64,000 nt of DNA from Babesia bovis T2Bo (Eukaryota > Apicomplexa > Aconoidasida > Piroplasmida > Babesiidae). Below the pieces are notes generated by a model, which did no database searches, was not told the DNA's origin, and saw only the letters and a program-made list of their open reading frames with translations. The position numbers and the translations under genes are program-made. How positions within the stretch are numbered: position 1 is the stretch's first letter; each line of letters begins with the position of its first letter. The stretch covers positions 892,501-956,500 of the forward strand of contig NW_026261571.1 of assembly GCF_000165395.2 (NCBI RefSeq), in the 5' to 3' direction. This document shows positions 42,471-51,436 of this stretch, piece after piece.

Positions 42471-43785
42471 TCACTTGCTTGAAAGGGCATCGACACCTGG
42501 AAGAACCTTTCCTTCCATCAGTTCGAGTGAGGCGCCACCACCGGTAGAAACGTGGCTGAAAAGATGAGCCCTGCCTGTTTGTTCGGCAAGAGATGCTGTA
42601 TCACCGCCACCAATCACACTGATTGCTCCTCTTTTGGTAGCTTCTCCAACGATATCTAATGCGGCAATCGAACCCGTTGCAAAATTAGAAAATTCGAAGA
42701 CACCAAGTGGGCCGTTCCACACAATGGTTTGGCAGCCTTCTATAACAGTTTTGAGCAGTTCCACTGTCTTTGGGCCACAGTCCAAACCTTGTGAATCATC
42801 AGATATCCCATCTGCTTCGCTAACAACCTTAAAAGGAGCGTCATTGGAAAACGCAGTAGCAGCTTTAAAGTCAATTGGAAGGTATACTTTAACACCAAGT
42901 TGCTTCGCTTCAGCCATTATATCTGGAACAATTTTCGCTCCTTCTTCATCATATAATGATTGACCTATGGGCATTCCATTGAGAACATTCTTGAACGTAT
43001 AGGCCATACCACCGCCTATGAATAGAATATCAACCTTTCGCATTATGGATTTAATTAGTTGTATTTTGTCCTTAACTTTAGCACCGCCCAAAATACTCAT
43101 GAACGGTCTCTTAGGAGTTTCAAGTATCTTGGCAAAGTAGTCTAGCTCCTTTTTCATAAGGAGTCCTGCCACTTTAATAGGCACATTTACACCGACCATA
43201 GAACTGTGAGCTCTATGAGCTGTTCCAAATGCATCATTAACATAAATATCACCTAATTTGGTCAGGCTATTGCGGAATGCCTGGATAATGCTGTCATCGA
43301 CCTTTACCTTATCTTTCACTCCCTCTTCTGCAGCATGGAATCTAAGATTTTCCAACAACACGATCGTTCCTGTAGGAGCTTCCTGACAAAACTTTTCAAC
43401 AGTTTCACCAACGCAGTCATCAAGGAAATCAACCTTTTTGTTTAAAATTTTGGAGAGCTCGGTAGCGACCGGACGAAGAGAGTACTTTTCTACACGGCTA
43501 CCATCAGGCCTTCCAAGGTGCGACATCATAACAATAGATTTGACATTGTGTTTTAGAAGAAATTCGATCGTAGGAATTGTTGCTTTTATGCGTGTGCAAT
43601 CCCCGATGACTCCTTCTTTAATGGGCACATTAAAGTCGGCCCTTAGCAATATTCTAGCACCAGGCAACTGTATGATGTTATAACAAAACAACACACGTTC
43701 ATATGGCAACAATGCCGCATTTCATTTGACGTACCTTATCGACAATATCGGCAAGGCCGAGTTTAGACGAGAGCATGGATTCCAT
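42471..43785 (-). CDS. PGK: Phosphoglycerate kinase (two exons)
   Basis: Exons 43785-43735 (MESMLSSKLGLADIVDK) and 43667-42471 join in phase to 415 aa, the normal length for the family. Signatures are present: RILLRADFNVPIKEG, SHLGRPDG, the ADP-binding ILGGAKVKDKIQLI, WNGPLGVFE, and the C-terminal VIGGGDTASLAEQ and HVSTGGGASLELMEGK blocks. PGK interconverts 1,3-bisphosphoglycerate and 3-phosphoglycerate with ATP formation in cytosolic glycolysis. The short exon 1 was chosen over the in-frame read-through (starting MLPYERV) because it restores the usual N-terminus and a GT donor follows it. Confidence 0.95.
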
Positions 43786-44075
43786 GATTACCAAAACAAA
43801 AGTTCTACCGAAAGTTTTATTTATATATTGTCTATATGGACAGAGCAGAATAATGTTGAGTAAACGCCTGATTAGTAGGCGAAATAATTCATAACAACTG
43901 GGGCTCCAACATGAATAAAAGTTATTTCCGATGCGACGATGCCACAAAAGTAGTATTAAGAATATACATTTTTTTTGGCTAGAATAAACATTGGCCAGCG
44001 TATACATATATGCATTCTAATTATCGAATATTATTACACACATAAAAATGTGTTATTTTCTTCGTGTGTTATCCA

Positions 44076-45839
44076 CTATACCATTGAGATGTTGATTAGA
44101 CTATAGCATTCGCATGGACCATATACTAACGCATTTAGTTTTCTTCTCATTCTTATAAGATCTATATGATCCTTCCTATAAAGCTTTTCCATATATTTTT
44201 CATTTTTCAATAACCTTTCCATTGCGACATTCATAGGGGATATAGATGTCGTTTCACACAGGTTTATGTAGTCTGCTGGGCAATTCTGTTCCGTAGTGAC
44301 GTTCCGGACTTCTACATCACCGTATACATCCCAGTCAATTTTTGTATGACTGTTTATTTGGTAAGCGTGTTCCACAACTTGGAGGCTTCTTTCATAAGAG
44401 CGAATGGCAAAACTATTGCTGATATCTGTATATGACGCATGATTTTTCTCATATAGGGTCTCTCTTGACGGTTTATCGATCACAACATAAAATTGCAAAA
44501 AATTGATTACTTTCTCCAAATCGATATATCCATTAATCGTTGTACCTCTTTTTGCCACAGCCTCCACTTCAGCATCATCTATATTACTTTCCTTGTATAT
44601 ACCTTGGAGTATGGATCTTATCAACATGTGTGATGCCAAATCCGGGGTAGGCGGCACGGTAATACATACTGCGGAATTCGTAATCCACGAGGGGACATTC
44701 ACAGAAACGGTTCCTCTTGATGTAATCAAATCGGTTTGTTGATCACGCATAAAAACCATGAAGTTAGTATTAACATCCTCTATCATAATGATCACAGGCT
44801 TATTAATTTCAATTATTTGCTCCAGGGAAGTTGCATCTAGGGTTTCCCGATGATATACATACACGAATTTTAGTTCTTTTTGAGCAACAAAATTTTCTAC
44901 ATTGGTCGGATTATCTGCATAGCAACAGTAAAATCCCATTGCTCTACAAATAAGTTCAATTCCATTTCGTATGCCGCATCCCGGAGGATATAGAATAACA
45001 CAAGTTTTCTTCTTCATTGTGTTACCATCCGCTGTTTGATCCGCATCATCACGCTTCAGCGACGAAAGAAAATTATATAATGATTCAAATACATCTTGAT
45101 GCCCCAAAATCTGGGAAATGCGAGTGGGCCTTAATTGATCTTTCAAGAGCTGGCCACCTTCGCAAATATTTGGATACGACAACGACAGACCGTCGTGATA
45201 CTTGATATGACGACATCGTCCCATCAATTTATGACTTATCAACTTCATAAAATCCTCTTCGAGTATTATAATCACATTTTCACCAACCTTATGGGATAAT
45301 GTAGAAACGTCAGTCCACCATCCTAATAACATACAATTTGCCGTTGTATGTTTTGCAACAACCTTGATACCTGCAACCAAATATACACATGACACACATA
45401 TAATGCATACACGATATGACTAATGTGATGCCATCCTACCTGAATTTGTGAATATTTTAGTTAGGTGCTGCCGAGAGGAGAATGCTAGATTCCCTACAAT
45501 AGCGATAGTTTTGATGTTGGAAAATGGTTCAAGCTGTTTTATATAGTCCACATCATCACATGGACAATCGTTTAAACAAAAAATTTCTCTATTTAGCCGA
45601 TTACAATGAGCGTTTGTCTGCTCGAAGTCGTCCGACAACAGAGGTGACTTGATATTATCATACACATCATTGGTGATAGAAAACGAATGACAGCGACGCT
45701 TCCCGAATGCAAAAACACCCTCGTTGGGAGTCTTTGCCGTTTCAACCTTTTTAATCTGCCTATCCTTTTTTCCTTTACTAACATCGAGCCCCTTCTGACA
45801 AAAAAAGTCGCTCAATGTAAAGTAATTACGCTTTGCCAT
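44076..45839 (-). CDS. RFC1: RFC1-like clamp-loader large subunit with degenerate P-loop (two exons)
   Basis: Exons 45839-45440 and 45370-44076 join in phase to 564 aa. A PCNA-interaction-like motif opens the protein (FTLSDFF). A BRCT domain follows (IKTIAIVGNLAFSSRQHLTK, KVVAKHTTANCMLLGWW), and then the AAA region typical of RFC1 (LRPTRISQILGHQDVFESLY). The Walker A loop reads YPPGCGIRNG and lacks the usual GKT, and the Walker B region (VIIMIEDVNTNF) is altered, so ATP binding is doubtful. RFC1 loads PCNA during replication. Here the protein is shorter than other RFC1 proteins. A Rad17 or Ctf18 type is less likely because of the BRCT plus N-terminal motif. Confidence 0.7.
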
Positions 45840-46003
45840 TTAAGATAATTCCCTGAACTATGTAATACACACCTGTAGACATTGTATTTTACACCGAGAC
45901 CCCGACGAAGTTGAACGCGCGACAGGTGGGTGGCATATAAAAAATACATTAACAACTAAAAATAACAAGACAATACATCCTCATACGATTAAAGTGCGTG
46001 TTT

Positions 46004-46436
46004 CTATACCAATAAGGCATATTTGCGTTTAGGAAAGTTTTCGCATTTCTTGCGCTGCTTAATGGTCTTGAGGTGGAGTTGTTTTGGGGTAAGTGCTCTT
46101 CTCTTGGCTCTGGTAAGTTTGGGTCTCATATTAAGAGGCATTTCAGATATTTTTGTGTACTGTTTTCTGGCCTCCTCACGCTTGCGTTGGTTGTATACTG
46201 TAAGAACCTTGGCGATGGCCTTCCTTATAACACCGATTTGCGACAACTTGGACGTAGAAGTCACTGTTACTTTCTGCACTCTCATAGATGCATACTCTTG
46301 CTTGAGGTCTTCCAGTTGCTTCAAGAGTTCAGCATCGGTTTTGTTCCTGAGTTCGTACACCTTGATTTTCTCCTGTACGTAATGTTAATAACGTAAAAAT
46401 AAACAAATAAAAACGCAAAGAAGATATACTTACCAT
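46004..46436 (-). CDS. RPL35: 60S ribosomal protein L35 (uL29), one-codon first exon
   Basis: The exon 46372-46004 encodes [20 protein letters not shown], the internal [20 protein letters not shown] region and the C-terminal [21 protein letters not shown] basic block. The start Met comes from a separate ATG at 46436-46434 followed directly by GTAAG, with a 61-nt intron. Together they make 123 aa, the family's exact usual length. The protein sits near the peptide exit tunnel of the large subunit. The split between Met and the rest is a recurring trick in ribosomal-protein genes. The region from 46437 to 46777 is a divergent promoter. Confidence 0.93.
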
Positions 46437-46777
46437 TTTTAAACAATGAAGTATGTATCAAATTCGTATAGTTTATGATCCCGCTCCCAACACTACGGAG
46501 GAAAACGGTACCCCGATAATATATTGGCTTTATTCTACGCACACCAATATGTTTGGTCAAAAATAACCGATAGGCGTAATTATAACAACGTAACAATGGC
46601 GAGTTGAGATGATACGGTAGATGGCCATATCACCCCATCTGGGCCCTTGCACGACGGCAGATATCGACGTGTTCGACCTTCTTAAGTTTCTATGTGAATC
46701 TATCAAAAGTGCCGCATACTGCCGTAGGATAGCTATATTATTTGTTATGAATTGACCTTATTAGATGACATCTGTTG
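46437..46777. promoter_or_regulatory. Divergent promoter region, RPL35 and adenylate kinase
   Basis: 341 bp between two divergent starts, with a locally G/C-richer patch at 46635-46680 (GGGCCC, ACGACGGC). No known motif identified. Confidence 0.4.
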
Positions 46778-47683
46778 ATGATTGGTAAATCAACCCTAAA
46801 CGCCAAATGCTTCCTGTTGTTGTTTTTCGGTGCTCCAGGCACAGGGAAAGGAACATTTGGAAGGCTGTTGGCCTCTGATTTGAATATAGATCATGTTTCA
46901 TCAGGTTCGTTTTGTGCATTGGTTGTTTTACGCGGTATTAAGGTGATATACTGCGTAAAGAGATCCAAAGGGGCTCCACACTTGGTCGTCGGGTGAAAAA
47001 GATAGTTGAATCAGGTCTTTATGCCGATGATGACACTATATGCAGTATAGTCAGGTACAATTAGTAGCCATCCTGTTGTATATGCTACAGCGCTGAGTTG
47101 GCGCTAGCCTCTCGAAGTTTAATCTTGGATGGAATTCCTAGGACAGCCGCACAGGCACAGTTTCTGAAATCCATATCTCTCAAATCGAATATTCCACTCA
47201 TATCGGTAGATTTAACGTTGGATCGAAACATTTTGGTAAAACGCTTATTAGGCCGAAGGGTGTGTTTCCGTTTGTCACTTTAATTTTTTTTATAGCACTG
47301 TGCTCAGTGCAATAGTAGTTATAACATTTGCACTATTAGCTCCGGTGAATATGAAATGCCTCCACTGCTGCCTTCTAAGGCCGACTTGCTGAAGGTTTGT
47401 CTACCAGCAACAACCATGACTTCGTTTCAGTGCAACGGTTGCGCGAAATTACACCAAAGGCCTGATGACACTGAAGAGATCATTCAGAATCGTTTGTTAA
47501 CATACGAAAAAAACCACAAGGAGGTTTTTCGTGCTCTAGAAGGTGTTAGTTTTTTCTTAGACGATTTAGACTTAATAGATACCAACGATGACATTTGCAA
47601 TAAAACGGGGCATTGATGATTACGGCAAATTCAAAGTTAGCTTTGAGAAATTTCTACAAAATATCACAATTGACCAACTGTAA
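46778..47683 (+). CDS. AK: Adenylate kinase with Cys4 lid (six exons)
   Basis: Exons 46778-46904, 46943-47054, 47091-47259, 47296-47394, 47431-47544 and 47579-47683 join in phase to 241 aa. The P-loop GAPGTGKGTFGRLL, DILRKEIQRGSTLGRRVK, and LILDGIPRTAAQAQFL mark an adenylate or GTP:AMP kinase. The lid carries CAQC (exon 4) and CNGC (exon 5), a four-cysteine zinc-type lid as in many bacterial and some protist enzymes. The C-terminus is read as AIKRGIDDYGKFKVSFEKF by splicing out 47545-47578; without that splice the protein would end earlier at NKTGH. The enzyme balances adenine nucleotides. The first ATG is close to the P-loop, with no obvious targeting sequence. Confidence 0.85.
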
Positions 47684-48198
47684 GTGATTAAACAACATCA
47701 CATGTTTGCAAAGTATACAAGATTGTAAACGATATTTCCCTATAGTTAACTATGCCAACTAAATGAACAAATCTGTGGTATTATGTTCTTAATCTGAGGG
47801 GAAATATAATATCCTCTCATCTTCCGCTGTTAAATATAGACTTAGAACGTTGCTGATAATTACCTTTGGAAAGCCCACAAGTTAATATGTTATAGTTACA
47901 AAGAATTATTCCACGAAATAAAAACTATAAGCTATGCATACGAAGTCATGCCCTGATTTAATACACTGGATAGACCAGAAATCGTATTATGATGGTACTG
48001 TAATCGGTTGCCATAAAGATAACATTATGCTGTAATAGGTTTTCCCCAGTTTACTTGTTGTATGAGAATCAATCCCGCATAACAATAACTACAGCTTAAC
48101 AGTCTATCTAGTTTATTGAACAAGTGTACATTGCATATAAGATAGGATGGTAGCGAGTTAGATTCATTTCTGGATATTTATTCTATTCGCCAATCAAG
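47684..48198. other. Convergent intergenic region
   Basis: 515 bp between the ends of adenylate kinase (plus) and CBP20 (minus). A/T rich, no supported frame, no tRNA-like structure noticed. Confidence 0.4.
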
Positions 48199-48779
48199 CT
48201 AATCAGTACCGAGGGCGCTTGTTGGAGGTGCGTGTATTCTAAAATCTTGATATCCAAAAGATGTTGATTCGACGCCAAGCCCCTGACCTCCACGGCTGGT
48301 GTCGAACTCCTTACGAAACACATCACGCCATTGGTAGCCATTAATACCACGAGCTAATTTCCGATCCGTATCTATGTTATCTCCTGTGTCGGCATCCACT
48401 CTTATTATCCTTCCGTCGATTACACATCCATTGAACATACCTATCGAGCGTCTAGCAGCTGGTATGGTATCATAAATTACAAATGCGAAGCCGCAGGGTT
48501 TTTTTTCGATACTATTAAGACCCAAAACAATGCGATGTATGCGTCCAGCTTGTGAGAATATCTACGAGACGATGAGTTAAAGCATAGACAATGGACGCTA
48601 GATTTAGAACACAGCTCACATACCTCATGGATCCTCTCTTCAGGGGTTGCAAATGATAAATTACCAACATATACAGTAGATGATCGCTGTATACGATAGT
48701 TCCATTCTTCGGGTGACGAACAAAGCTTTTTGTCCCAATACTTGCGTTCCTTGGAGATTGAATGATAGAGTTTCGCCAT
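48199..48779 (-). CDS. CBP20: Nuclear cap-binding protein subunit 2 (CBP20), two exons
   Basis: Exons 48779-48624 and 48561-48199 join to 172 aa. The RRM has RNP2 STVYVGNLSF and RNP1 KPCGFAFVIY. It is framed by the family's cap-contact blocks: the N-terminal YWDKKLCSSPEEWNYRIQRS and the C-terminal IRVDADTGDN, RKLARGINGYQWRDVFRKEF and SRGGQGLG. CBP20 with CBP80 binds the mRNA 5' cap in the nucleus and supports splicing and export. Key aromatic residues of the cap pocket (YWDKKL region) are kept. It is divergent from the small gene at 48978. Confidence 0.92.
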
Positions 48780-48977
48780 ATTATAAAATTAAACACAGCG
48801 ATTATGCTTGATAATGAACACATAATATCTGCGTATTAATCGTCATTGCCAATTTTCAAATTTAAATGGCAACCCGTGTTAGATAATATTTTATGGCTGT
48901 ACAGTTGGGGTTTATTAATAAAAACATGGGAAGTGGATACATTGCACATCTGTATAAGTGTGTATGTGAAACTAAAA

Positions 48978-49390
48978 ATGGTAGAGGTATATATACATGG
49001 TCAGCGTCGCGCTGAAATCGAATCGCAATTTAACTTAGATTGGAATCTACGACTCCCTCATGATGTTTCGCTATGCGAAGATATTTTGAAGGGTCTTGAA
49101 TTAGCTATAAGTAAATTAGGTAAGCACGTGTAATGCTACACGTAATGTTTATCAGAGGAATCCAATTCCTATCTTCGAGCAGAACATGAGGTACCTTTGC
49201 TTTAACATATGATTCCATACCAATTCAGAGTCAAAATGACCATGTTCTAATTGAATATATAGAGGAAAATGAGCTTGTTTTACGTCGTAAACGGTACCAG
49301 GTTGAGCAAATAAAGTCACACATTGCTAGTCTCACGGGTATTATCCAACCACCAAACGCAGATCAAGGGGGAGGCGATTTAAAATTATAG
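48978..49390 (+). CDS. Small coiled-coil protein of unknown function (three exons)
   Basis: Exons 48978-49119, 49156-49190 and 49229-49390 join in phase to 112 aa. The protein is hydrophilic and mostly helical, with a C-terminal heptad-like stretch (YIEENELVLRRKRYQVEQIK). I do not recognise the family; a small subunit of a tethering, kinetochore or mediator-type complex would fit the size. The gene is supported by matching phases and typical introns, not by homology. An ATG further upstream in the same frame is not conserved in any way I can judge. Confidence 0.55.
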
Positions 49391-49587
49391 TTAATACGTG
49401 TCTTCAATGTATCATCATTTAAGTACCTGAGACAGTCTGGGCTTAATCTAGTGCTTCAAATGATTTGATTTTTCCTAGTATACAGTTCAAGTTGTGTAAG
49501 CTTGGGTAAATACAACACGATTCACAGCATACGTGCCATTTCTAGTACTATTAATATAAAGAGAAAAATGTTTACGATTAGTTTGGT

Positions 49588-50538
49588 TCATTTCAAAAAG
49601 GGGTTTCGGTAATATTGGGTGTAATACGTTGCATCGTCACGTGTTACAACCCCTTCCAATTCTGCATACCTTAGCTTGTATTCAGCCAACGATATAGAGA
49701 TGGATTGGATCTCTGCTAGCTGCAGTGGTGTTATAGGATCTACCTCAACTATTTTTGCTATATCTTCCAAAAGGTCCATAACATCGTTAGCTACGATGGT
49801 ACAAACCCCTTGAATATCAACAAGTTTACATATCTTCTCTTCCTGTAACAGTTCTACGTTTGCTCTTAGTTCTTTTGCGGTCAACAGATCACACAGACGC
49901 ATTCGGTTGACCATGCAAAAAAGGTCTTGTAGCAGAATAAACTTATGTTCCTTCAAGAGGCGTACCAAGATTTCGGTAGTTTCCATTGATTTTACTGTTT
50001 GACCTTCAGTTTCGAAAATATTTAGATTTAGTGCACCGAATGTTTTGGACAATGTCTGCTTCTCTGCGAATATATGGCGTGCCATATTAAGCACCTTCTT
50101 TGACTTTTTTTTAAGTCCATTCAGGTCTGCCATAACATTCATACGCAATTCATTTGCATCCGCCACCCTTTCATATTTCATTTGAACAACTCTAGACACT
50201 CCGCCAACAGATGCCGACCGCCCAATCACATTTCTTGTTTCATGAATCTTTAGGAGATTAGTTAGTTCTTGATGTAGGTCTGCAATATCACCATCGTAGG
50301 TTATATAATAAATAGCATCCACAGATTTAATTTTAATATAAGTTTGTGTTCCCAGTTTCTTTAGTTGACAGTCCTGGATCCGGGATACCGGTATAATTTG
50401 TTCTGAATCACCATCATCATAACACAATCGATTTGAAGTTAAAGTTGCATCACCACAGTTTTTCACCTTACCCATTAGGCCTTTGCGTATGCAAAAGCCT
50501 CGCAATAAAGTTACATTCCTTTCTAGTTCACACTCCAT
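49588..50538 (-). CDS. VPS36: ESCRT-II subunit VPS36
   Basis: A 316-aa single-exon frame with its ATG at 50538. The N-terminal about 90 residues form a GLUE/PH-like domain (NVTLLRGFCIRKGLMGKVKN, QDCQLKKLGTQTYIKIKS). The rest is the EAP45 winged-helix part: DLNGLKKKSKKVLNMARHIF, TEILVRLLKEHKFILLQDLF, and MRLCDLLTAKELRANVELLQ. VPS36 links ESCRT-I/ubiquitin to ESCRT-II in multivesicular body sorting. Its start lies only 8 nt beyond the stop of the upstream gene on the same strand, so its promoter or 5' leader must overlap that gene's coding region. Confidence 0.85.
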   Translation of the reverse strand: MECELERNVTLLRGFCIRKGLMGKVKNCGDATLTSNRLCYDDGDSEQIIPVSRIQDCQLKKLGTQTYIKIKSVDAIYYITYDGDIADLHQELTNLLKIHETRNVIGRSASVGGVSRVVQMKYERVADANELRMNVMADLNGLKKKSKKVLNMARHIFAEKQTLSKTFGALNLNIFETEGQTVKSMETTEILVRLLKEHKFILLQDLFCMVNRMRLCDLLTAKELRANVELLQEEKICKLVDIQGVCTIVANDVMDLLEDIAKIVEVDPITPLQLAEIQSISISLAEYKLRYAELEGVVTRDDATYYTQYYRNPFLK

Positions 50539-50546
50539 ATTTATCC

Positions 50547-51068
50547 TCAGAACATCACAGTAAAGAACATTGTAAGGAAGGTATAGGAGATGTAGCACTG
50601 CAGGAAAAAGTATAGTACTTCAAATGCTAACACAAATGAGAAGAGGAATGCCGGAACGCCACCGCTGATGTTTGCTAAGATGAGTTTCATAATCTCACCG
50701 AATACACAGAAGGCAAGTAGTGGACGTACGGCTTGGAACGTAGTACGGGCCATATAGATAAAGAAGAAACGCAAACTCAGCACGTACTTACTTGCGAACT
50801 TAACCATCGAAAGTGGGTCGACATAGTACTTGAAGAGTGGTGAGAAGCCCAAGGCCTTGGAGACTACCACCTTATCTATGTGTTGTTCATATGGTTTCGG
50901 TAGCTGTGTTATAGCATTAACATCATACTTATAACTATTGTCGACCAATTGTTTATCCACTAAGGTACGTCCTACTTCACGGTAGTTTGACCATTCTAAT
51001 GGCCCCTGGAGTTTCTTAGAGTTGCAAAATCCTCTTCTTCCACGTGCAATGGCCTGTAACAATGTCAT
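50547..51068 (-). CDS. ATPa: Candidate nuclear-encoded mitochondrial ATP synthase Fo subunit a
   Basis: A 173-aa frame with its ATG at 51068. The N-terminus (MTLLQAIARGRRGFCNSKKL) is basic and fits a mitochondrial presequence. The C-terminal 90 residues are hydrophobic helices. The last part, NISGGVPAFLFSFVLAFEVL then YFFLQCYISYTFLTMFF, resembles the final helices of subunit a (a conserved pattern of L-E-V-L-hydrophobic-F-L-Q-x-Y followed by L-T). Apicomplexan mitochondrial genomes lack this gene, so a nuclear copy is expected. The essential Arg of helix 5 is not at its expected place: the local sequence is EIMKLILANISGG. Identity is inferred from pattern only; another apicomplexan-specific inner-membrane subunit is possible. 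Confidence 0.5.
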   Translation of the reverse strand: MTLLQAIARGRRGFCNSKKLQGPLEWSNYREVGRTLVDKQLVDNSYKYDVNAITQLPKPYEQHIDKVVVSKALGFSPLFKYYVDPLSMVKFASKYVLSLRFFFIYMARTTFQAVRPLLAFCVFGEIMKLILANISGGVPAFLFSFVLAFEVLYFFLQCYISYTFLTMFFTVMF

Positions 51069-51436
51069 ATCACAACACTACAAAGGTGTATTTGTAAATA
51101 TGTGCACACCATTCGATGGAATTAATAAAACATACATCGTTGACATTAAACACCGACGCGACGGCCTTGCTGGTCTGAAATGGATGATATTGGCGGGACA
51201 ACGAATTCCATATTCGTGCCGTTTTCACATTGAAAATATTATTCAACAACATATTGAATTTCTACTATAAATCCATAATAGTAAAGTGATATAATATTCT
51301 AGACATGTGCCACCACTTCCGTGGTTGTATTGCCTGATGTGTCCAAGCTTATGCCGTTAGAAAGCATTGTAAGCCATTTTGAAACATGTAAACTCATAAT
51401 ATATTTGTTTGCACATATTTTGTGCAGAGTGGTCAC
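51069..51436. promoter_or_regulatory. Divergent promoter region, subunit a candidate and ABCF gene
   Basis: 368 bp between two divergent starts. A short plus-strand frame in it has no recognisable content. No motif identified. Confidence 0.35.

Noticed and set aside
42634..42963. 109-codon plus-strand frame opposite PGK
   Set aside because: Antisense shadow of the PGK coding exon.
47545..47616. Adenylate kinase ending at NKTGH
   Set aside because: Removing the 34-nt GT/AG intron 47545-47578 gives a more plausible and longer C-terminus; the shorter end remains a possible unspliced form.
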